Shown here piece after piece: positions 9,200 to 18,746 of a stretch of DNA of 64,000 nucleotides; position 1 is the first letter of the stretch, and every line of letters starts with the position of its first letter. The notes under the pieces were generated by a model. It had not been told where the DNA came from. It saw nothing but the letters and a program-made list of their open reading frames with translations, and searched no databases. The translations under genes were made by a program, and so were the position numbers. The stretch is from Petrimonas sulfuriphila. Its GTDB lineage: Bacteria > Bacteroidota > Bacteroidia > Bacteroidales > Dysgonomonadaceae. Location: the NCBI RefSeq assembly GCF_051201015.1, contig NZ_JBPEHI010000006.1; one strand, written 5' to 3'.

Positions 9200-9667
9200 C
9201 TACCACAATTTGAACCTTACCCGCCACCTTCCATCGCTAAAATCGTGGCTAATAATTTCAAAACGCCCGATTTCCGATGTGTTTCCAACATGTGAACCGA
9301 TGCAGGCGCAAACATCATAGTCACCTACCCTGACAATACGCAATGTTTCTGATACATTATCGGGAAGTTTTGATAAATCCACTATCTCTGCTGCCGCTGA
9401 GACCGGTAGAAATTCTTCTGAAACGGGCAGATGACGGCCGATAATCTCGTTTACGCCCGCCTCAATGGCCTGTACTTGTTCAGGGGTGGGCGATTGAGAC
9501 AAAAAATAATCGGCTTTGCTTTTCTTCCGTTCTATGTGTGTATTTTTCGAGCGGGCACAACCGAACATCCTTACCATTGTCTGGTTAAGAATATGTTCCG
9601 TAGTGTGCATGGGAGGGTATTCCTGTTTGTTGTGTCCGTTAAGCTCAAGTTCCATAATCCGTTTCAA
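9200..9667 (-). CDS. AlaX-like alanyl-tRNA editing protein
   Basis: A 155-residue protein resembling the free-standing editing domains (AlaXp) that remove serine or glycine wrongly attached to tRNA-Ala. Zinc ligand motifs are visible: HTTEH near residues 21-25, and a later Cys/His pair in VCACIGSHVGNTSEIG, matching the HxxxH...CxxxH pattern of the AlaRS second-additional domain. It lacks the N-terminal glycine-rich beta-barrel, so it would be the short AlaX-S type. The start at 9667 is taken; an internal ATG four codons on would also work. It lies between a metallopeptidase-like gene and mtgA. Confidence 0.75.
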   Translation of the reverse strand: MKRIMELELNGHNKQEYPPMHTTEHILNQTMVRMFGCARSKNTHIERKKSKADYFLSQSPTPEQVQAIEAGVNEIIGRHLPVSEEFLPVSAAAEIVDLSKLPDNVSETLRIVRVGDYDVCACIGSHVGNTSEIGRFEIISHDFSDGRWRVRFKLW

Positions 9668-9686
9668 AGCACAAAGATAAGAAAAA

Positions 9687-10991
9687 TCACTCGTTTTTTT
9701 TCTTCGTCATCAAATAATTCCCCTGATTGTTTTTTTCAAGGTAATATCCTTTGTTCAGCTCAATGCGCCACCCTTCGCCGGTAATTTCATCTTCGCCGAT
9801 CTCCACCGGTTCAGAAACAACCACCCATACTAGTCCGGGCGACAACAGCGCACCTCCGCCGGTCACCGTCAAGATTCCCCAGTTGTCGCTTATGCGGATG
9901 GTGGGATAAACCGTCCCTTCGTCAACATCCAGGGGAATCGGGTTAACCGGGTCGAACGACATGTTCATATCCTCCAGTTTAATTTCAAGTCGCGGCTTTT
10001 CCAGAAACTTATCCCGCAACTCATTCAGTGTTAATGTGTGTTTTTCGCTACGTAAAGTCTCTTCATCACGAATTTCCTTGCCGCGATAATCTTCCGATAA
10101 TTGCCTTACGTATGAAGGTAAAACTATTCGCATATCTAACTCAAAAGCCTCTTCGAAAAACTCTGTAAGATCGGTTTCTCCGCTAATACCCTTGTTCCAG
10201 TTGTTGTTTTTCTGATAAAGAAAAAAGCCATACACCGCCACAGTTTCATAAGCAAAAGACCTGACAAACGAAGGAGTGTTGGGATAATCTTCCAGTCTCG
10301 CTATGAGGTATTCGCGCAACTGCCATTTATCGCGTCCGCTCATCATTTGTCCGGTGTAGGTTGCAAGGCCTTCAAGCAATTCCAGTTTGTTCTCCGATAG
10401 TTGCGATCCGCTGTATACCAGATGACGATACTTTCTGAATATCAATGCATTCCGCAAATGTTCTTCTGCCAGCGAAAGCCTCCTGGCCCTCAGTGCTTTT
10501 TTTAAGGCTTCAAGTTCGAGCCGAAGAAATACCCTGCCGTCTTTCTCATCCAGGTGATAATTATCTGATCCCCGTATATCGAAGCCAAGCGAAAGTTGTG
10601 CACTGTGGAACAGTTCGTGCGTAATAAGATCGAGTCGCTGGTATTTATTGGGTGAAAGCGGCAAAACGACTGTTGCCCATGTTTTTCCGTTCCAATCGAG
10701 CGAAGTGTTCTGAAAACTGATTTCTTTGGGCAGGACTCCCGTGTAATAACCCCTCCTTGCCACCAATACATTGTCTTTGTCCGGCTCATTGGCATAGATT
10801 ACACGGGTACCTTCCTCTATGAGCATAATAGGGCCGTAGATGTCCTTATCCCATATTTTAACATTTTCGCGTGTTGCCTGTTTTACCTGATCAAAATAAT
10901 GCGGAATACTGTCCCTGTTTATCATCGGGGTTTGTGCACCGGCCACAGGGATAAAAAAAGAAATCAATACTGCGCAAACAATACCTTTCAT
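9687..10991 (-). CDS. Secreted HExxH metallopeptidase-like protein of unknown function
   Basis: About 434 residues starting at ATG 10991-10989, which begins a signal peptide (MKGIVCAVLISFFIPVAGA). An upstream ATG at 11030 would add 13 residues and spoil the signal. The mature protein has a zinc-peptidase motif THELFHSAQ and, some 90 residues later, ELLEGLATYTG, whose glutamate could be the third ligand (gluzincin style). The C-terminal 80 residues (PTIRISDNWGILTVTGGGAL onward) look like a small beta-domain. I do not recognise a named family. The gene precedes alaX and mtgA by short gaps, suggesting one transcript; a periplasmic location is inferred. Confidence 0.6.
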   Translation of the reverse strand: MKGIVCAVLISFFIPVAGAQTPMINRDSIPHYFDQVKQATRENVKIWDKDIYGPIMLIEEGTRVIYANEPDKDNVLVARRGYYTGVLPKEISFQNTSLDWNGKTWATVVLPLSPNKYQRLDLITHELFHSAQLSLGFDIRGSDNYHLDEKDGRVFLRLELEALKKALRARRLSLAEEHLRNALIFRKYRHLVYSGSQLSENKLELLEGLATYTGQMMSGRDKWQLREYLIARLEDYPNTPSFVRSFAYETVAVYGFFLYQKNNNWNKGISGETDLTEFFEEAFELDMRIVLPSYVRQLSEDYRGKEIRDEETLRSEKHTLTLNELRDKFLEKPRLEIKLEDMNMSFDPVNPIPLDVDEGTVYPTIRISDNWGILTVTGGGALLSPGLVWVVVSEPVEIGEDEITGEGWRIELNKGYYLEKNNQGNYLMTKKKNE

Positions 10992-11160
10992 TCCTCTCCA
11001 ACATCTTGAGGCGAAAGATACAAAAAACATTTCCTTTTAAAGAAAATTGCTCAAAATCTTTTCTTTTAATCTGTAAGTCTACTTCAAAAACTCCGAAGAC
11101 TTATTTTATCGTAGAAGACTTATCCGTTAAAAAACACATGGAGGTTAAAAAGGTTAACTT

Positions 11161-11931
11161 TCAGGATTCACCTCCCGAATGAATGTCTATATCCTTTACC
11201 ACAAGTGAAGCCAGTGTCATTCCGAAAATTGCCGGCAGGTAAGACATTGTACCGTTAATTCGTGCTTTTTTTGTATCCCATTGAGAAACAGGAGTGATTT
11301 GCTCCTCTAGAAACGGTTTTTCTCCTTTGTTTTCACGCGCTTCATTGCTGTAGACACAAATGAATTTTTTCTCCAGTCCTCCCAGTTTTTTTATTCTTGT
11401 CCGGAGTGCGGCAGCCAGAGGACAACCTTTCACTTTCCAAAACTCATCTACCCGGATACAGGAAGGGTCAATCTTCAACGCCGCACCCATCGATGAAAAG
11501 AAAACTCCAGGCATTTGCGAGGCTAAACGTATAAGATGAACTTTATTGGAAAGGCTGTCGATAGCATCAATAATGAAATCATACGATTCGAGCTTAAAGG
11601 AACCGGCGGTCTCCGGACTATACACTACTTGCATAGAAACAACTTCGGCATTGGGATTTATTTCGAGCAGTCGTTCCTTTAACACCTCCACCTTCACTTG
11701 TCCGATAGTTTTCACCGTAGCCATCAGCTGCCGGTTGATATTGGTTACGGCAACCCTGTCTGAATCCACCAGCGTAAGATGGGTAATCCCGCTTCTTATA
11801 AGCATTTCTGCGCACCAGCTCCCGACTCCTCCCACACCAAATATAATAACCCTCTTTCGAGCTGCGAGATCCAAATAACGGCTTCCCATAAGGAGCTCAG
11901 TTCGCTGAAATATCTCTTTTTCGTTTATCAT
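11161..11931 (-). CDS. tcdA: tRNA threonylcarbamoyladenosine dehydratase (TcdA/CsdL-like)
   Basis: An E1-like ThiF-fold enzyme that cyclises t6A37 to ct6A37 in tRNA with ATP. The start MINEKEIFQRTELLMG at 11931 is preferred; a longer frame to 12024 overlaps the end of the dehydrogenase gene. The nucleotide-binding motif is IFGVGGVGSWCAEML, followed by DSDRVAVTNINRQ with the arginine that activates ATP, then the FIIDAIDSLSNKVHL and FFSSMGAALKIDPS segments typical of TcdA. About 256 residues, within the family range. It is 53 bases downstream of the short-chain dehydrogenase gene and likely cotranscribed with it. Confidence 0.9.
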   Translation of the reverse strand: MINEKEIFQRTELLMGSRYLDLAARKRVIIFGVGGVGSWCAEMLIRSGITHLTLVDSDRVAVTNINRQLMATVKTIGQVKVEVLKERLLEINPNAEVVSMQVVYSPETAGSFKLESYDFIIDAIDSLSNKVHLIRLASQMPGVFFSSMGAALKIDPSCIRVDEFWKVKGCPLAAALRTRIKKLGGLEKKFICVYSNEARENKGEKPFLEEQITPVSQWDTKKARINGTMSYLPAIFGMTLASLVVKDIDIHSGGES

Positions 11932-11984
11932 AAAACAGGACATGAAAAAATTCAAAACAGTTTCTATCAATCGGGTGCTTTCCT

Positions 11985-12764
11985 TTACCAGGAAATCACT
12001 TTTGCGGAAAGGGTTATCAGCCATTTGCGCGGAATAAACCTGACCAGGTTGGCTACGAATTTATTCAATCCTCCTTGAATAACCAGTGTTTTTCCTTTCA
12101 TCATGGCACGATAACCAAACGCTACCACTTCCCCTGGCAAAGGCGTTTTCATGTCTTTCAGAAATCCGTTTGGGTGCTGCATCCGGGCAGCTATCCCAAA
12201 ATTGGTTCTGACGGGTCCGGGACAAAGTGCAGTGACGGTAATACCGTATTTTTGGAATTCGTAAGCAATGGCTTGTGAGAAGCTTGCCACGTATGCTTTG
12301 GACGCAAAATAAACCGACATCCCCGGGCCCGGTTGAAAGGCAGCTGTGGATGCAATATTCAAGATTTTTCCTGATTTACGCGGGATCCAATCCTGAACAA
12401 AAAGATGACATAAATGCGATAATGCACTTATATTCAAATCGATCATCTGTCTATGCCTCACCCATTCCGTATCGGCAAAATATCCAAAATCGCCAAACCC
12501 TGCGTTGTTCACCAAGTAATCTACCTCGATTCCAGTGTCCTTTATTTCATCGCGAACAGCCCGCACATTTTCTGGCTTTGTCAGGTCTTTGGCAATCGTC
12601 CGTACCGATATGTTAAATGTATTTTCCAATTCATCTTTCAAATCATTCAATTCTTTTTCGCTTCGGGCAACGAGAATCAGGTTTGTGCCCTTTGAAGCGA
12701 ACAGCCGGGCAAACTCAGCACCAAGCCCCCTCGACGCACCCGTAATTAATGCAGTATGGTTCAT
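11985..12764 (-). CDS. Short-chain dehydrogenase/reductase (SDR)
   Basis: A 259-residue classical SDR, an NAD(P)-dependent oxidoreductase with a Rossmann fold. The cofactor motif TGASRGLGAEFA is at the N-terminus, NNAGFGDFG follows, and the catalytic pair is in YFASKAYV (YxxxK). The C-terminus carries a basic, hydrophobic tail (LVRFIPRKWLITLSAKVISW). The family is too broad for a substrate call. A TAATTTTG -7 element lies at 12782-12789 on the minus strand, about 20 bases before the start. tcdA follows. Confidence 0.88.
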   Translation of the reverse strand: MNHTALITGASRGLGAEFARLFASKGTNLILVARSEKELNDLKDELENTFNISVRTIAKDLTKPENVRAVRDEIKDTGIEVDYLVNNAGFGDFGYFADTEWVRHRQMIDLNISALSHLCHLFVQDWIPRKSGKILNIASTAAFQPGPGMSVYFASKAYVASFSQAIAYEFQKYGITVTALCPGPVRTNFGIAARMQHPNGFLKDMKTPLPGEVVAFGYRAMMKGKTLVIQGGLNKFVANLVRFIPRKWLITLSAKVISW

Positions 12765-12781
12765 TCTTATTGATTTTGGAA

Positions 12782-12789
12782 CAAAATTA
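12782..12789 (-). promoter_or_regulatory. Candidate -7 element for the SDR-tcdA transcript
   Basis: Minus-strand TAATTTTG matches TAnnTTTG and lies just before the SDR start at 12764. No clear -33 partner was seen. Confidence 0.4.
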
Positions 12790-12874
12790 AACTTTTTTTC
12801 CGTAGCGCGGTCGAAGAAAATGAACCAATTAACGAAACGTTAACTGGCTACGCATAAAAAATGCCGCCAAACTG

Positions 12875-12934
12875 AAAAAAAAATTGGGTTCTAATTGATA
12901 GGATGCATGCCGGTTGTGAAATTAGTGTGCATCC
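12875..12934 (-). terminator. Candidate terminator after rodA
   Basis: An inverted repeat GGATGCA/TGCATCC (12901-12907 and 12928-12934) lies just past the rodA stop. It is followed on the minus strand by a run of nine T (complement of A at 12875-12883). The distance of about 17 bases between stem and T run is longer than ideal. Confidence 0.45.
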
Positions 12935-12939
12935 ACTTT

Positions 12940-14397
12940 TTATGCTCTTTTCCGTCCTTTGTCTATCCGCAGAAAAATAAACAACAAGATGGTAAATCCC
13001 CACAACGACGAACCGCCGTAACTAAAAAATGGCAACGGGATCCCAATTACGGGCATAATGCCAATCACCATTCCGATGTTTACCAGCAAATGGAACAGAA
13101 ATATACTTACAACACCATAGCCATACACGCGGCCAAAGATTGTGGTCTGTCGTTCCGCCAAAGAAATAAGCCTCAGTATGAACACGGCAAAAAGCAGGAG
13201 AATAATGGTTGAACCGATAAAGCCCCACTCTTCGCCTATCGTGCAGAAAATAAAATCGGTGTCTTGCTCGGGGACATATTTCAGTTTGGTTTGTGTGCCG
13301 TTCAAGAAACCCTTTCCAAACATCCCGCCCGATCCAATGGCTATTTTCGATTGCCCCACGTGATAACCCGATCCACGCAAATCCTGCTCCATTCCCAACG
13401 TTACCTTGATGCGCATTTGCTGGTGCGGTTGCAGGACATCGTTAAAAACATACTCACTCGATTCAACAAACGCGAACGAACCCACAACAAACAACAAGAT
13501 ATACAAATAAACCTTTTTCCAAAACCGAAGCGACAAGTAAGCCAGGTAAACCGCGACCAATCCTAATGCCACAAGCGCCAATAAACCGGGATTGACAGGA
13601 AGATTAAAAAAATGCATAATCCATCCGGCTGCCAGGACAATCAATCCTAGTCCGATGATGATGAAAGCCGTTTCTCGGCGTTTTACGTAGTTCCAGACCA
13701 TGGCGGCAGCAAAAACAATAATCAGTATAACTGCGATGAATTCACCGACGGACAACATCCCCAGTTGAACGTCCGAAAAACGGATGGCCAGTACAAAATA
13801 TAAAATTGCCGCCACACCCATGAAAAGGATTCCACCAGGTAATCCCTCACGGTACAACACAAAAATAAGGCTCAGGTAAACCAGTGCGGTACCTGTTTCA
13901 CTTTGCAGGATCACCAGCACCAACGGAAGAAAAATTAAGGAGAATACGATGATCAGGTTTTTCCTTTCCATCAAACGGAAATTGTACACGTTGAAAATCT
14001 TTGCCAGCGTAAGTGCTATGATAAACTTCATAAATTCGGCAGGCTGCAACCGTACCGGACCTATCACCAACCACGAACGCGAACCTTTGATTTCGGGCGC
14101 GACAACAAGGGTAATGACCAACAATGCGATTCCGGCGATGTAAGCTACAAAGGCATACGTTTCGTAAAATGAAGTATCGATTTTGAGGAGGGCAAACGCA
14201 AGCAGCAACGAGGTACCCATCCAAACAAGTTGCATCCCGGCCCGGCCGGAAAGGTCGAACATGCTCACCGCATTCTCCAGGTCGAAGCTGGCCGCATAAA
14301 TGTTCAACCAACCCAGCACTATAAAGAGTAGGTACATAAGCGCAGTAAAGCGGTCTACCCTTCCCTTTTCCTGTATTTCCCTAGTTCCTCTGTACAT
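12940..14397 (-). CDS. rodA: Rod shape-determining SEDS glycosyltransferase RodA
   Basis: A 485-residue polytopic membrane protein of the SEDS family, which polymerises lipid II together with PBP2 in cell elongation. The family signatures are present: KGSRSWLVIGPVRLQPAEFMK in the first half, and DTDFIFCTIGEEWGF and GIPLPFFSYGGSSLWG in the second half. It is longer than the E. coli protein because of extra central membrane segments, as is usual in Bacteroidetes. Its start overlaps the end of mrdA by 17 bases, implying translational coupling. It is the last gene of the purH-mre-mrd operon. Confidence 0.95.
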   Translation of the reverse strand: MYRGTREIQEKGRVDRFTALMYLLFIVLGWLNIYAASFDLENAVSMFDLSGRAGMQLVWMGTSLLLAFALLKIDTSFYETYAFVAYIAGIALLVITLVVAPEIKGSRSWLVIGPVRLQPAEFMKFIIALTLAKIFNVYNFRLMERKNLIIVFSLIFLPLVLVILQSETGTALVYLSLIFVLYREGLPGGILFMGVAAILYFVLAIRFSDVQLGMLSVGEFIAVILIIVFAAAMVWNYVKRRETAFIIIGLGLIVLAAGWIMHFFNLPVNPGLLALVALGLVAVYLAYLSLRFWKKVYLYILLFVVGSFAFVESSEYVFNDVLQPHQQMRIKVTLGMEQDLRGSGYHVGQSKIAIGSGGMFGKGFLNGTQTKLKYVPEQDTDFIFCTIGEEWGFIGSTIILLLFAVFILRLISLAERQTTIFGRVYGYGVVSIFLFHLLVNIGMVIGIMPVIGIPLPFFSYGGSSLWGFTILLFIFLRIDKGRKRA

Positions 14398-16303
14398 TTC
14401 TAACTTGAGTTGCTGTGGAATCTATGCGTTGGGCAGAAGCATTTCTTCTGTACGCAAACGGTAAAATCACCCGGCTGGCAATAGTTTTTTCCAACACCTG
14501 GTCCTGCGGCATAATTTCTCCCATCAAGTACTTCTGCATCATTAATCTTCCAATAGGAACGGCGTTCGTGGCTCCAAAGCCGCCGTTTTCCACAATCACG
14601 GCAATGGCCACTTTCGGGTCGTCCTTCGGAGCAAACCCGATGAACAGGGAGTGATCTTCCCCGTGCGGGTTTTCGGCTGTTCCCGTCTTGCCGCAAACCG
14701 TCAAGAACGGCTCCATATTTGCCCTCCGGCAGGTTCCGTGTGTTACGGCATCGGCCATTCCCGCAACCGTCAGTTCAAAATGCTCGCGGCGGATGTTCGA
14801 CTCTCTTCGTTTGCTGTAGAGCGTATCTAACGGAGCGCCTTTTCTGGCTTTCACCACATGCGGTTTATGATAATAACCCCTGTTGGCGATTAGCGCCGTA
14901 TAATTAGCAAGCTGCAGGGGAGTGGCCAATATTTCTCCTTGTCCAATAGCAATAGAAATGATGTTATGAGCCACCCATCTATCGTTCTTAAATGCATTTG
15001 AATAATATTTGCTGTTCGGGATAAAGCCTCTTTTTTCAGAAGGTAAATCCACATCTGTTTTATAGCCGAATCCCAGATCAACCATGTGCTCTTTCCAAAC
15101 CTCAAAAGCCTCAATAGTACTGCTGTATTTGGTACGGTTATTCAACATGGCGTTAAGTCCATAACAGAAAAACGAGTTACACGAAGTGGCCAGCGCTGGC
15201 TGCAGGCTAAGCGGTGAAGCGTGTCCGTGGCAGGCAGGACGCCCTCCCAATGGCGGATAGCCTCCGAAACAGCTGTACCGGGTATCAGGAGTAATGATTC
15301 CTTCTTCCAGAAAAATCAATCCTTGCGAGGGCTTAAAAGTGGATCCGGGTGGATACAATCCCGAAACAGCCCGGTTGATCAACGGCTTGTAAGGATCCTG
15401 TTCGAGTTGAAGGTAATTCTGGCTGAAGTTTTTTCCGGTCAGGATCGACGGATCATAAGAAGGTGCAGCCACCATACAAAGGATTTCGCCTGTTTTGGGT
15501 TCAATCATAATGATGGACCCGATTTTGTTCTGCATCAGGTACTCCCCGTACGCTTGCAAATTAATGTCAATGGCCAGCGTTAAATCACGACCTGAAACGG
15601 GTGATTTGTCAAATTCTCCGTCGCGGTATTTTCCCTGTACGCGCCCGTGTGCGTCGCGTAAAAGGACTTCTACTCCTTTCTCTCCCCGCAAATCCTCTTC
15701 GTGAGAAAGTTCGATCCCCGATTTCCCCACGTAATCGGTACGTGTATAATACGGGTCGGAATCCATCTTGTTTTTGTCGACTATGCCCACGTACCCCAAT
15801 ATCAACCCCATATTAGGATATTTGTATTGTCGCTCGGTCCGGTTTTGAATATAAATTCCGGGGAACTTGTACAATTTCTCCTGCAACAAGCCGTATTCTT
15901 CCACGTCGAGTTGCGACATGAAAAGCTGCGGTGTATAGGAGGAATAGCCGGGGTTTTTTCGCCGGTCTTTCATTTCGGCTTCCAGCTGTAGAAAAGCTGC
16001 TTTGTCGATGTTTAGCGTATTGCAAAAATCGAGCGTGTCAAATTGCTTCATTTCACGGACAACCATCATGACATCGTATGTGGGCTGATTGAAAACGACC
16101 AATTCGCCGTTTCTGTCATAAATGGCTCCACGTGCCGGATAAAGTGTTTTTCTGAAAAAAGCGTTGCTGTCGGCAAAGTTTCGATATTCCGGACTAAGAA
16201 TCTGCAAATTAAATAGTTGTGCAATATACACCAATAGCGTTACCACGACAACAGACGCAATGATATACTTCCTTTTCTCGTATGACTTGTTATTGTTAAC
16301 CAC
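14381..16303 (-). CDS. mrdA: Penicillin-binding protein 2
   Basis: A 640-residue class B PBP, the transpeptidase partner of RodA. It has an N-terminal membrane anchor (about residues 14-33), then the dimerisation region with RGAIYDRNGELVVFNQPTYD. The transpeptidase domain has the active serine motif STFKP, the SCN triad motif in ATSCNSFF and the KTGTAE box. Length and order agree with MrdA. It overlaps mreD by eight bases upstream and rodA by 17 bases downstream. It acts in the periplasm on nascent peptidoglycan. Confidence 0.95.
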   Translation of the reverse strand: MVNNNKSYEKRKYIIASVVVVTLLVYIAQLFNLQILSPEYRNFADSNAFFRKTLYPARGAIYDRNGELVVFNQPTYDVMMVVREMKQFDTLDFCNTLNIDKAAFLQLEAEMKDRRKNPGYSSYTPQLFMSQLDVEEYGLLQEKLYKFPGIYIQNRTERQYKYPNMGLILGYVGIVDKNKMDSDPYYTRTDYVGKSGIELSHEEDLRGEKGVEVLLRDAHGRVQGKYRDGEFDKSPVSGRDLTLAIDINLQAYGEYLMQNKIGSIIMIEPKTGEILCMVAAPSYDPSILTGKNFSQNYLQLEQDPYKPLINRAVSGLYPPGSTFKPSQGLIFLEEGIITPDTRYSCFGGYPPLGGRPACHGHASPLSLQPALATSCNSFFCYGLNAMLNNRTKYSSTIEAFEVWKEHMVDLGFGYKTDVDLPSEKRGFIPNSKYYSNAFKNDRWVAHNIISIAIGQGEILATPLQLANYTALIANRGYYHKPHVVKARKGAPLDTLYSKRRESNIRREHFELTVAGMADAVTHGTCRRANMEPFLTVCGKTGTAENPHGEDHSLFIGFAPKDDPKVAIAVIVENGGFGATNAVPIGRLMMQKYLMGEIMPQDQVLEKTIASRVILPFAYRRNASAQRIDSTATQVRNVQRN

Positions 16304-16811
16304 TTTTCTCTCTCCTGATTGATAGGGAATCCAGTGCCAGAATCAGGACAATAGTCAGTATCGAAGAAGACCCAATCCGGATAAGGGTGCTGGTTAAATT
16401 AAAGAGTGTGAAGGCTTCGATAAAAAAGAGCAACGTCTGATGCAACAATACCATCATTACTGTAAATTTCACAAAAGCCGCTGTTGACGTATGAATACCG
16501 GGAACCAGGTCTTCGTACTCATTTTTGGGATAAAACAGGTTTAATACCATGCTTCTCAGTGTAGCAATAATGGTTGTGGCAGCAGCATTCATACCGGGTG
16601 TATTCAAAAAAATATCGATAACAATTCCCAACAGGAAACCCGAAACAATTACATAGAACCGGTTTCTTCCGTAAGGCAGTTTTATGAGAAAATAGATATA
16701 CAGAATAGGCACAGCCAATCCAAAAACAGCAATACGATTAAGCAGCAATACTTGTAACAATACCAATATTACGAACAGCAAAATCTCTTTGAATATGGAA
16801 ACCGCTTTCAT
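16296..16811 (-). CDS. mreD: Rod shape-determining membrane protein MreD
   Basis: A 171-residue integral membrane protein with about five hydrophobic segments. MreD sequences are poorly conserved, so the call rests mostly on size, topology and position between mreC and mrdA. The segment LLNRIAVFGLAVPILYIYF is typical of the Bacteroidetes form. Its start shares one base with the mreC stop. Confidence 0.88.
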   Translation of the reverse strand: MKAVSIFKEILLFVILVLLQVLLLNRIAVFGLAVPILYIYFLIKLPYGRNRFYVIVSGFLLGIVIDIFLNTPGMNAAATTIIATLRSMVLNLFYPKNEYEDLVPGIHTSTAAFVKFTVMMVLLHQTLLFFIEAFTLFNLTSTLIRIGSSSILTIVLILALDSLSIRREKSG

Positions 16812-17653
16812 TATGGAATTGAATTTTCTAATTCATTCTGTTCTTCAAAATGCGCATCATTTATAATAAGAATATCCCTCACAGAATAAAAATCAGTAGC
16901 TATTCGCAAATTTAACGTATTGAAATTGTCATCTTTAGATAAAATCTGCCCGGTAACGTATCCGATAACAATATCTTTTGGGAAAATGCGTGAAAAACTG
17001 GTTACTACCGTGTCTCCCGGTTGAAAAACTTCGTGTTTGGGAAGTTCTCCTATCTGCGCTGTAATCAAATCCTTGCCGTCCCACGAAATTGATCCCGTAT
17101 TGTTGGAATTTTTCAGTTTGGCACTCAACCTGAATTTCGGATTTATAATGGGAATAACCACTGAAAATGATGGAGAGGTCTTCAATACTACTCCCACCAC
17201 TCCATTTTGTGAAACTACACCCATATCAGGTTTGACACCGTGTATGGAACCTTTGTTTACCGTGATGAAATTGTTTGGGCCCGAGAAACTGACATTGATC
17301 ACTTCAGCGGGAACAAATGAAAACCTTGAAACTGGAATGGAATCACTCAGAAAAGCATTCGTTGTTAACGTGTCCCTTTGCGTGTCCGACAAGTAGGACT
17401 TTAACGAGTATAGTTCTTCTTCGAGACGTGCATTCCGTTCCAGTAAAAGCTTGTTGCTCTTGTTTAAATGGATAAAAGCCGTTGCTTTGTCAGAAATCTC
17501 GTAAAACCAGCCAGTAGCCTTGTTTGCAGATGTTAGGTATACACTTCTCTGATAAGAATTAAAAGAAAATACCAGATAGAAGCTGATGACAATCAAACCG
17601 ATTGCGATCAGCCACGAACTGTTTCTGATAATAAACGAGAGAAGGTTTTTCAT
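16811..17653 (-). CDS. mreC: Rod shape-determining protein MreC
   Basis: A 280-residue bitopic protein: a short cytoplasmic tail, one membrane helix (about residues 14-31), a coiled coil (about 65-95, with LLLERNARLEEELYSLKSYL) and a periplasmic beta-domain. The beta-domain carries segments VNKGSIHGVKPDMGVVSQNG and VIPIINPKFRLSAKLK. MreC links MreB to PBP2 and RodA. It lies one base after mreB. Confidence 0.93.
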   Translation of the reverse strand: MKNLLSFIIRNSSWLIAIGLIVISFYLVFSFNSYQRSVYLTSANKATGWFYEISDKATAFIHLNKSNKLLLERNARLEEELYSLKSYLSDTQRDTLTTNAFLSDSIPVSRFSFVPAEVINVSFSGPNNFITVNKGSIHGVKPDMGVVSQNGVVGVVLKTSPSFSVVIPIINPKFRLSAKLKNSNNTGSISWDGKDLITAQIGELPKHEVFQPGDTVVTSFSRIFPKDIVIGYVTGQILSKDDNFNTLNLRIATDFYSVRDILIINDAHFEEQNELENSIP

Positions 17654-17654
17654 C

Positions 17655-18680
17655 CTATCTCATCAGGAATGTAAACTTGTCAATGTTTCTTAAAGCAATA
17701 CCTGTTCCTTTGGCTACCACGTGTAACGGATCATCTACTACTTTGAACGGAATACCGATTTTATCGGTCAGCCGTTTATCCAAACCACGAAGCAAAGCAC
17801 CGCCTCCTGTCAGGTAAATTCCATTACGTACAATATCGGCATATAACTCCGGGGGAGTTTGTTCCAGTGCACTAAGCACCGCTGAATCCACTTTAGATAT
17901 CGACTTTTCAAGGCAGTGCGCTATCTCCTGATAGGATACGGGCACATCCATCGGCAAAGACGTCATGCGATTAGGACCGTGAACGACAAAATCTTCTGGA
18001 GGATCCTGAAGCTCGGTCAAGACGGAGCCTACATTAATCTTGATCTGTTCGGCGGTTCTCTCTCCCACTTTCATGTTGTGCTGACGCCCCATATAATCCA
18101 TAATGTCTTCGGTGAGGTCGTCACCGGCAATCTTTATCGATTTGTTCGATACTATCCCGCCCAGTGAGATCACAGCAATCTCTGTTGTTCCCCCACCTAT
18201 GTCCACAATCATGTTCCCTTCGGGAATCTCCACATCCAGGCCGATACCCAGAGCAGCTGCCATAGGCTCGAAGAGCATGTAAACATCGCGTCCTCCGGCA
18301 TGTTCAGCTGAGTCACGAACCGCACGGATTTCCACTTCGGTGCTTCCTGACGGAATACAGATTACTACCCGAAGTGACGGCGAAAATAATCCGCCTTTGT
18401 TTTTTGTAGCCATTTTAATCATACCGCGAATCATCTGTTCTGCGGCGTTAAAATCAGCGATTACACCATCCCTCAGGGGCCTGACCGTATGTATGTTTTC
18501 GTGTGTTTTTCCGTGCATTTGGCGGGCCTTCTCGCCCAGCGCGATCATCCTGTCGGTCTTACGGTCCAATGCCACTATGGACGGCTCGTCCAGCAGAATT
18601 TTTCCGGCATTGTTTACAATAATGGAGTTGGCGGTTCCCAGGTCCATTGCCAACTCTTGTGTGAATGAAAATAATCCCAT
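17655..18680 (-). CDS. mreB: Cell shape actin homologue MreB
   Basis: A 341-residue actin-like ATPase that forms membrane-bound filaments guiding elongation. Phosphate-binding motifs are LAMDLGTANSIIV near the N-terminus and MIVDIGGGTTEIAVISLGG in the middle; the adenosine motif is IYLTGGGALLRGLD. Full normal length. It is 66 bases downstream of purH, a linkage common in Bacteroidetes. Confidence 0.97.
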   Translation of the reverse strand: MGLFSFTQELAMDLGTANSIIVNNAGKILLDEPSIVALDRKTDRMIALGEKARQMHGKTHENIHTVRPLRDGVIADFNAAEQMIRGMIKMATKNKGGLFSPSLRVVICIPSGSTEVEIRAVRDSAEHAGGRDVYMLFEPMAAALGIGLDVEIPEGNMIVDIGGGTTEIAVISLGGIVSNKSIKIAGDDLTEDIMDYMGRQHNMKVGERTAEQIKINVGSVLTELQDPPEDFVVHGPNRMTSLPMDVPVSYQEIAHCLEKSISKVDSAVLSALEQTPPELYADIVRNGIYLTGGGALLRGLDKRLTDKIGIPFKVVDDPLHVVAKGTGIALRNIDKFTFLMR

Positions 18681-18746
18681 ATTGTTATGTTTGTTACGAG
18701 TTGCAGGGTGTGTTCACACTGCGAGAACCCACCCCTGGCTTCTCAA

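Noticed and set aside
13898..14311. Second minus-strand frame of 137 codons inside rodA
   Set aside because: Out-of-frame shadow of rodA; the rodA frame carries the SEDS motifs.
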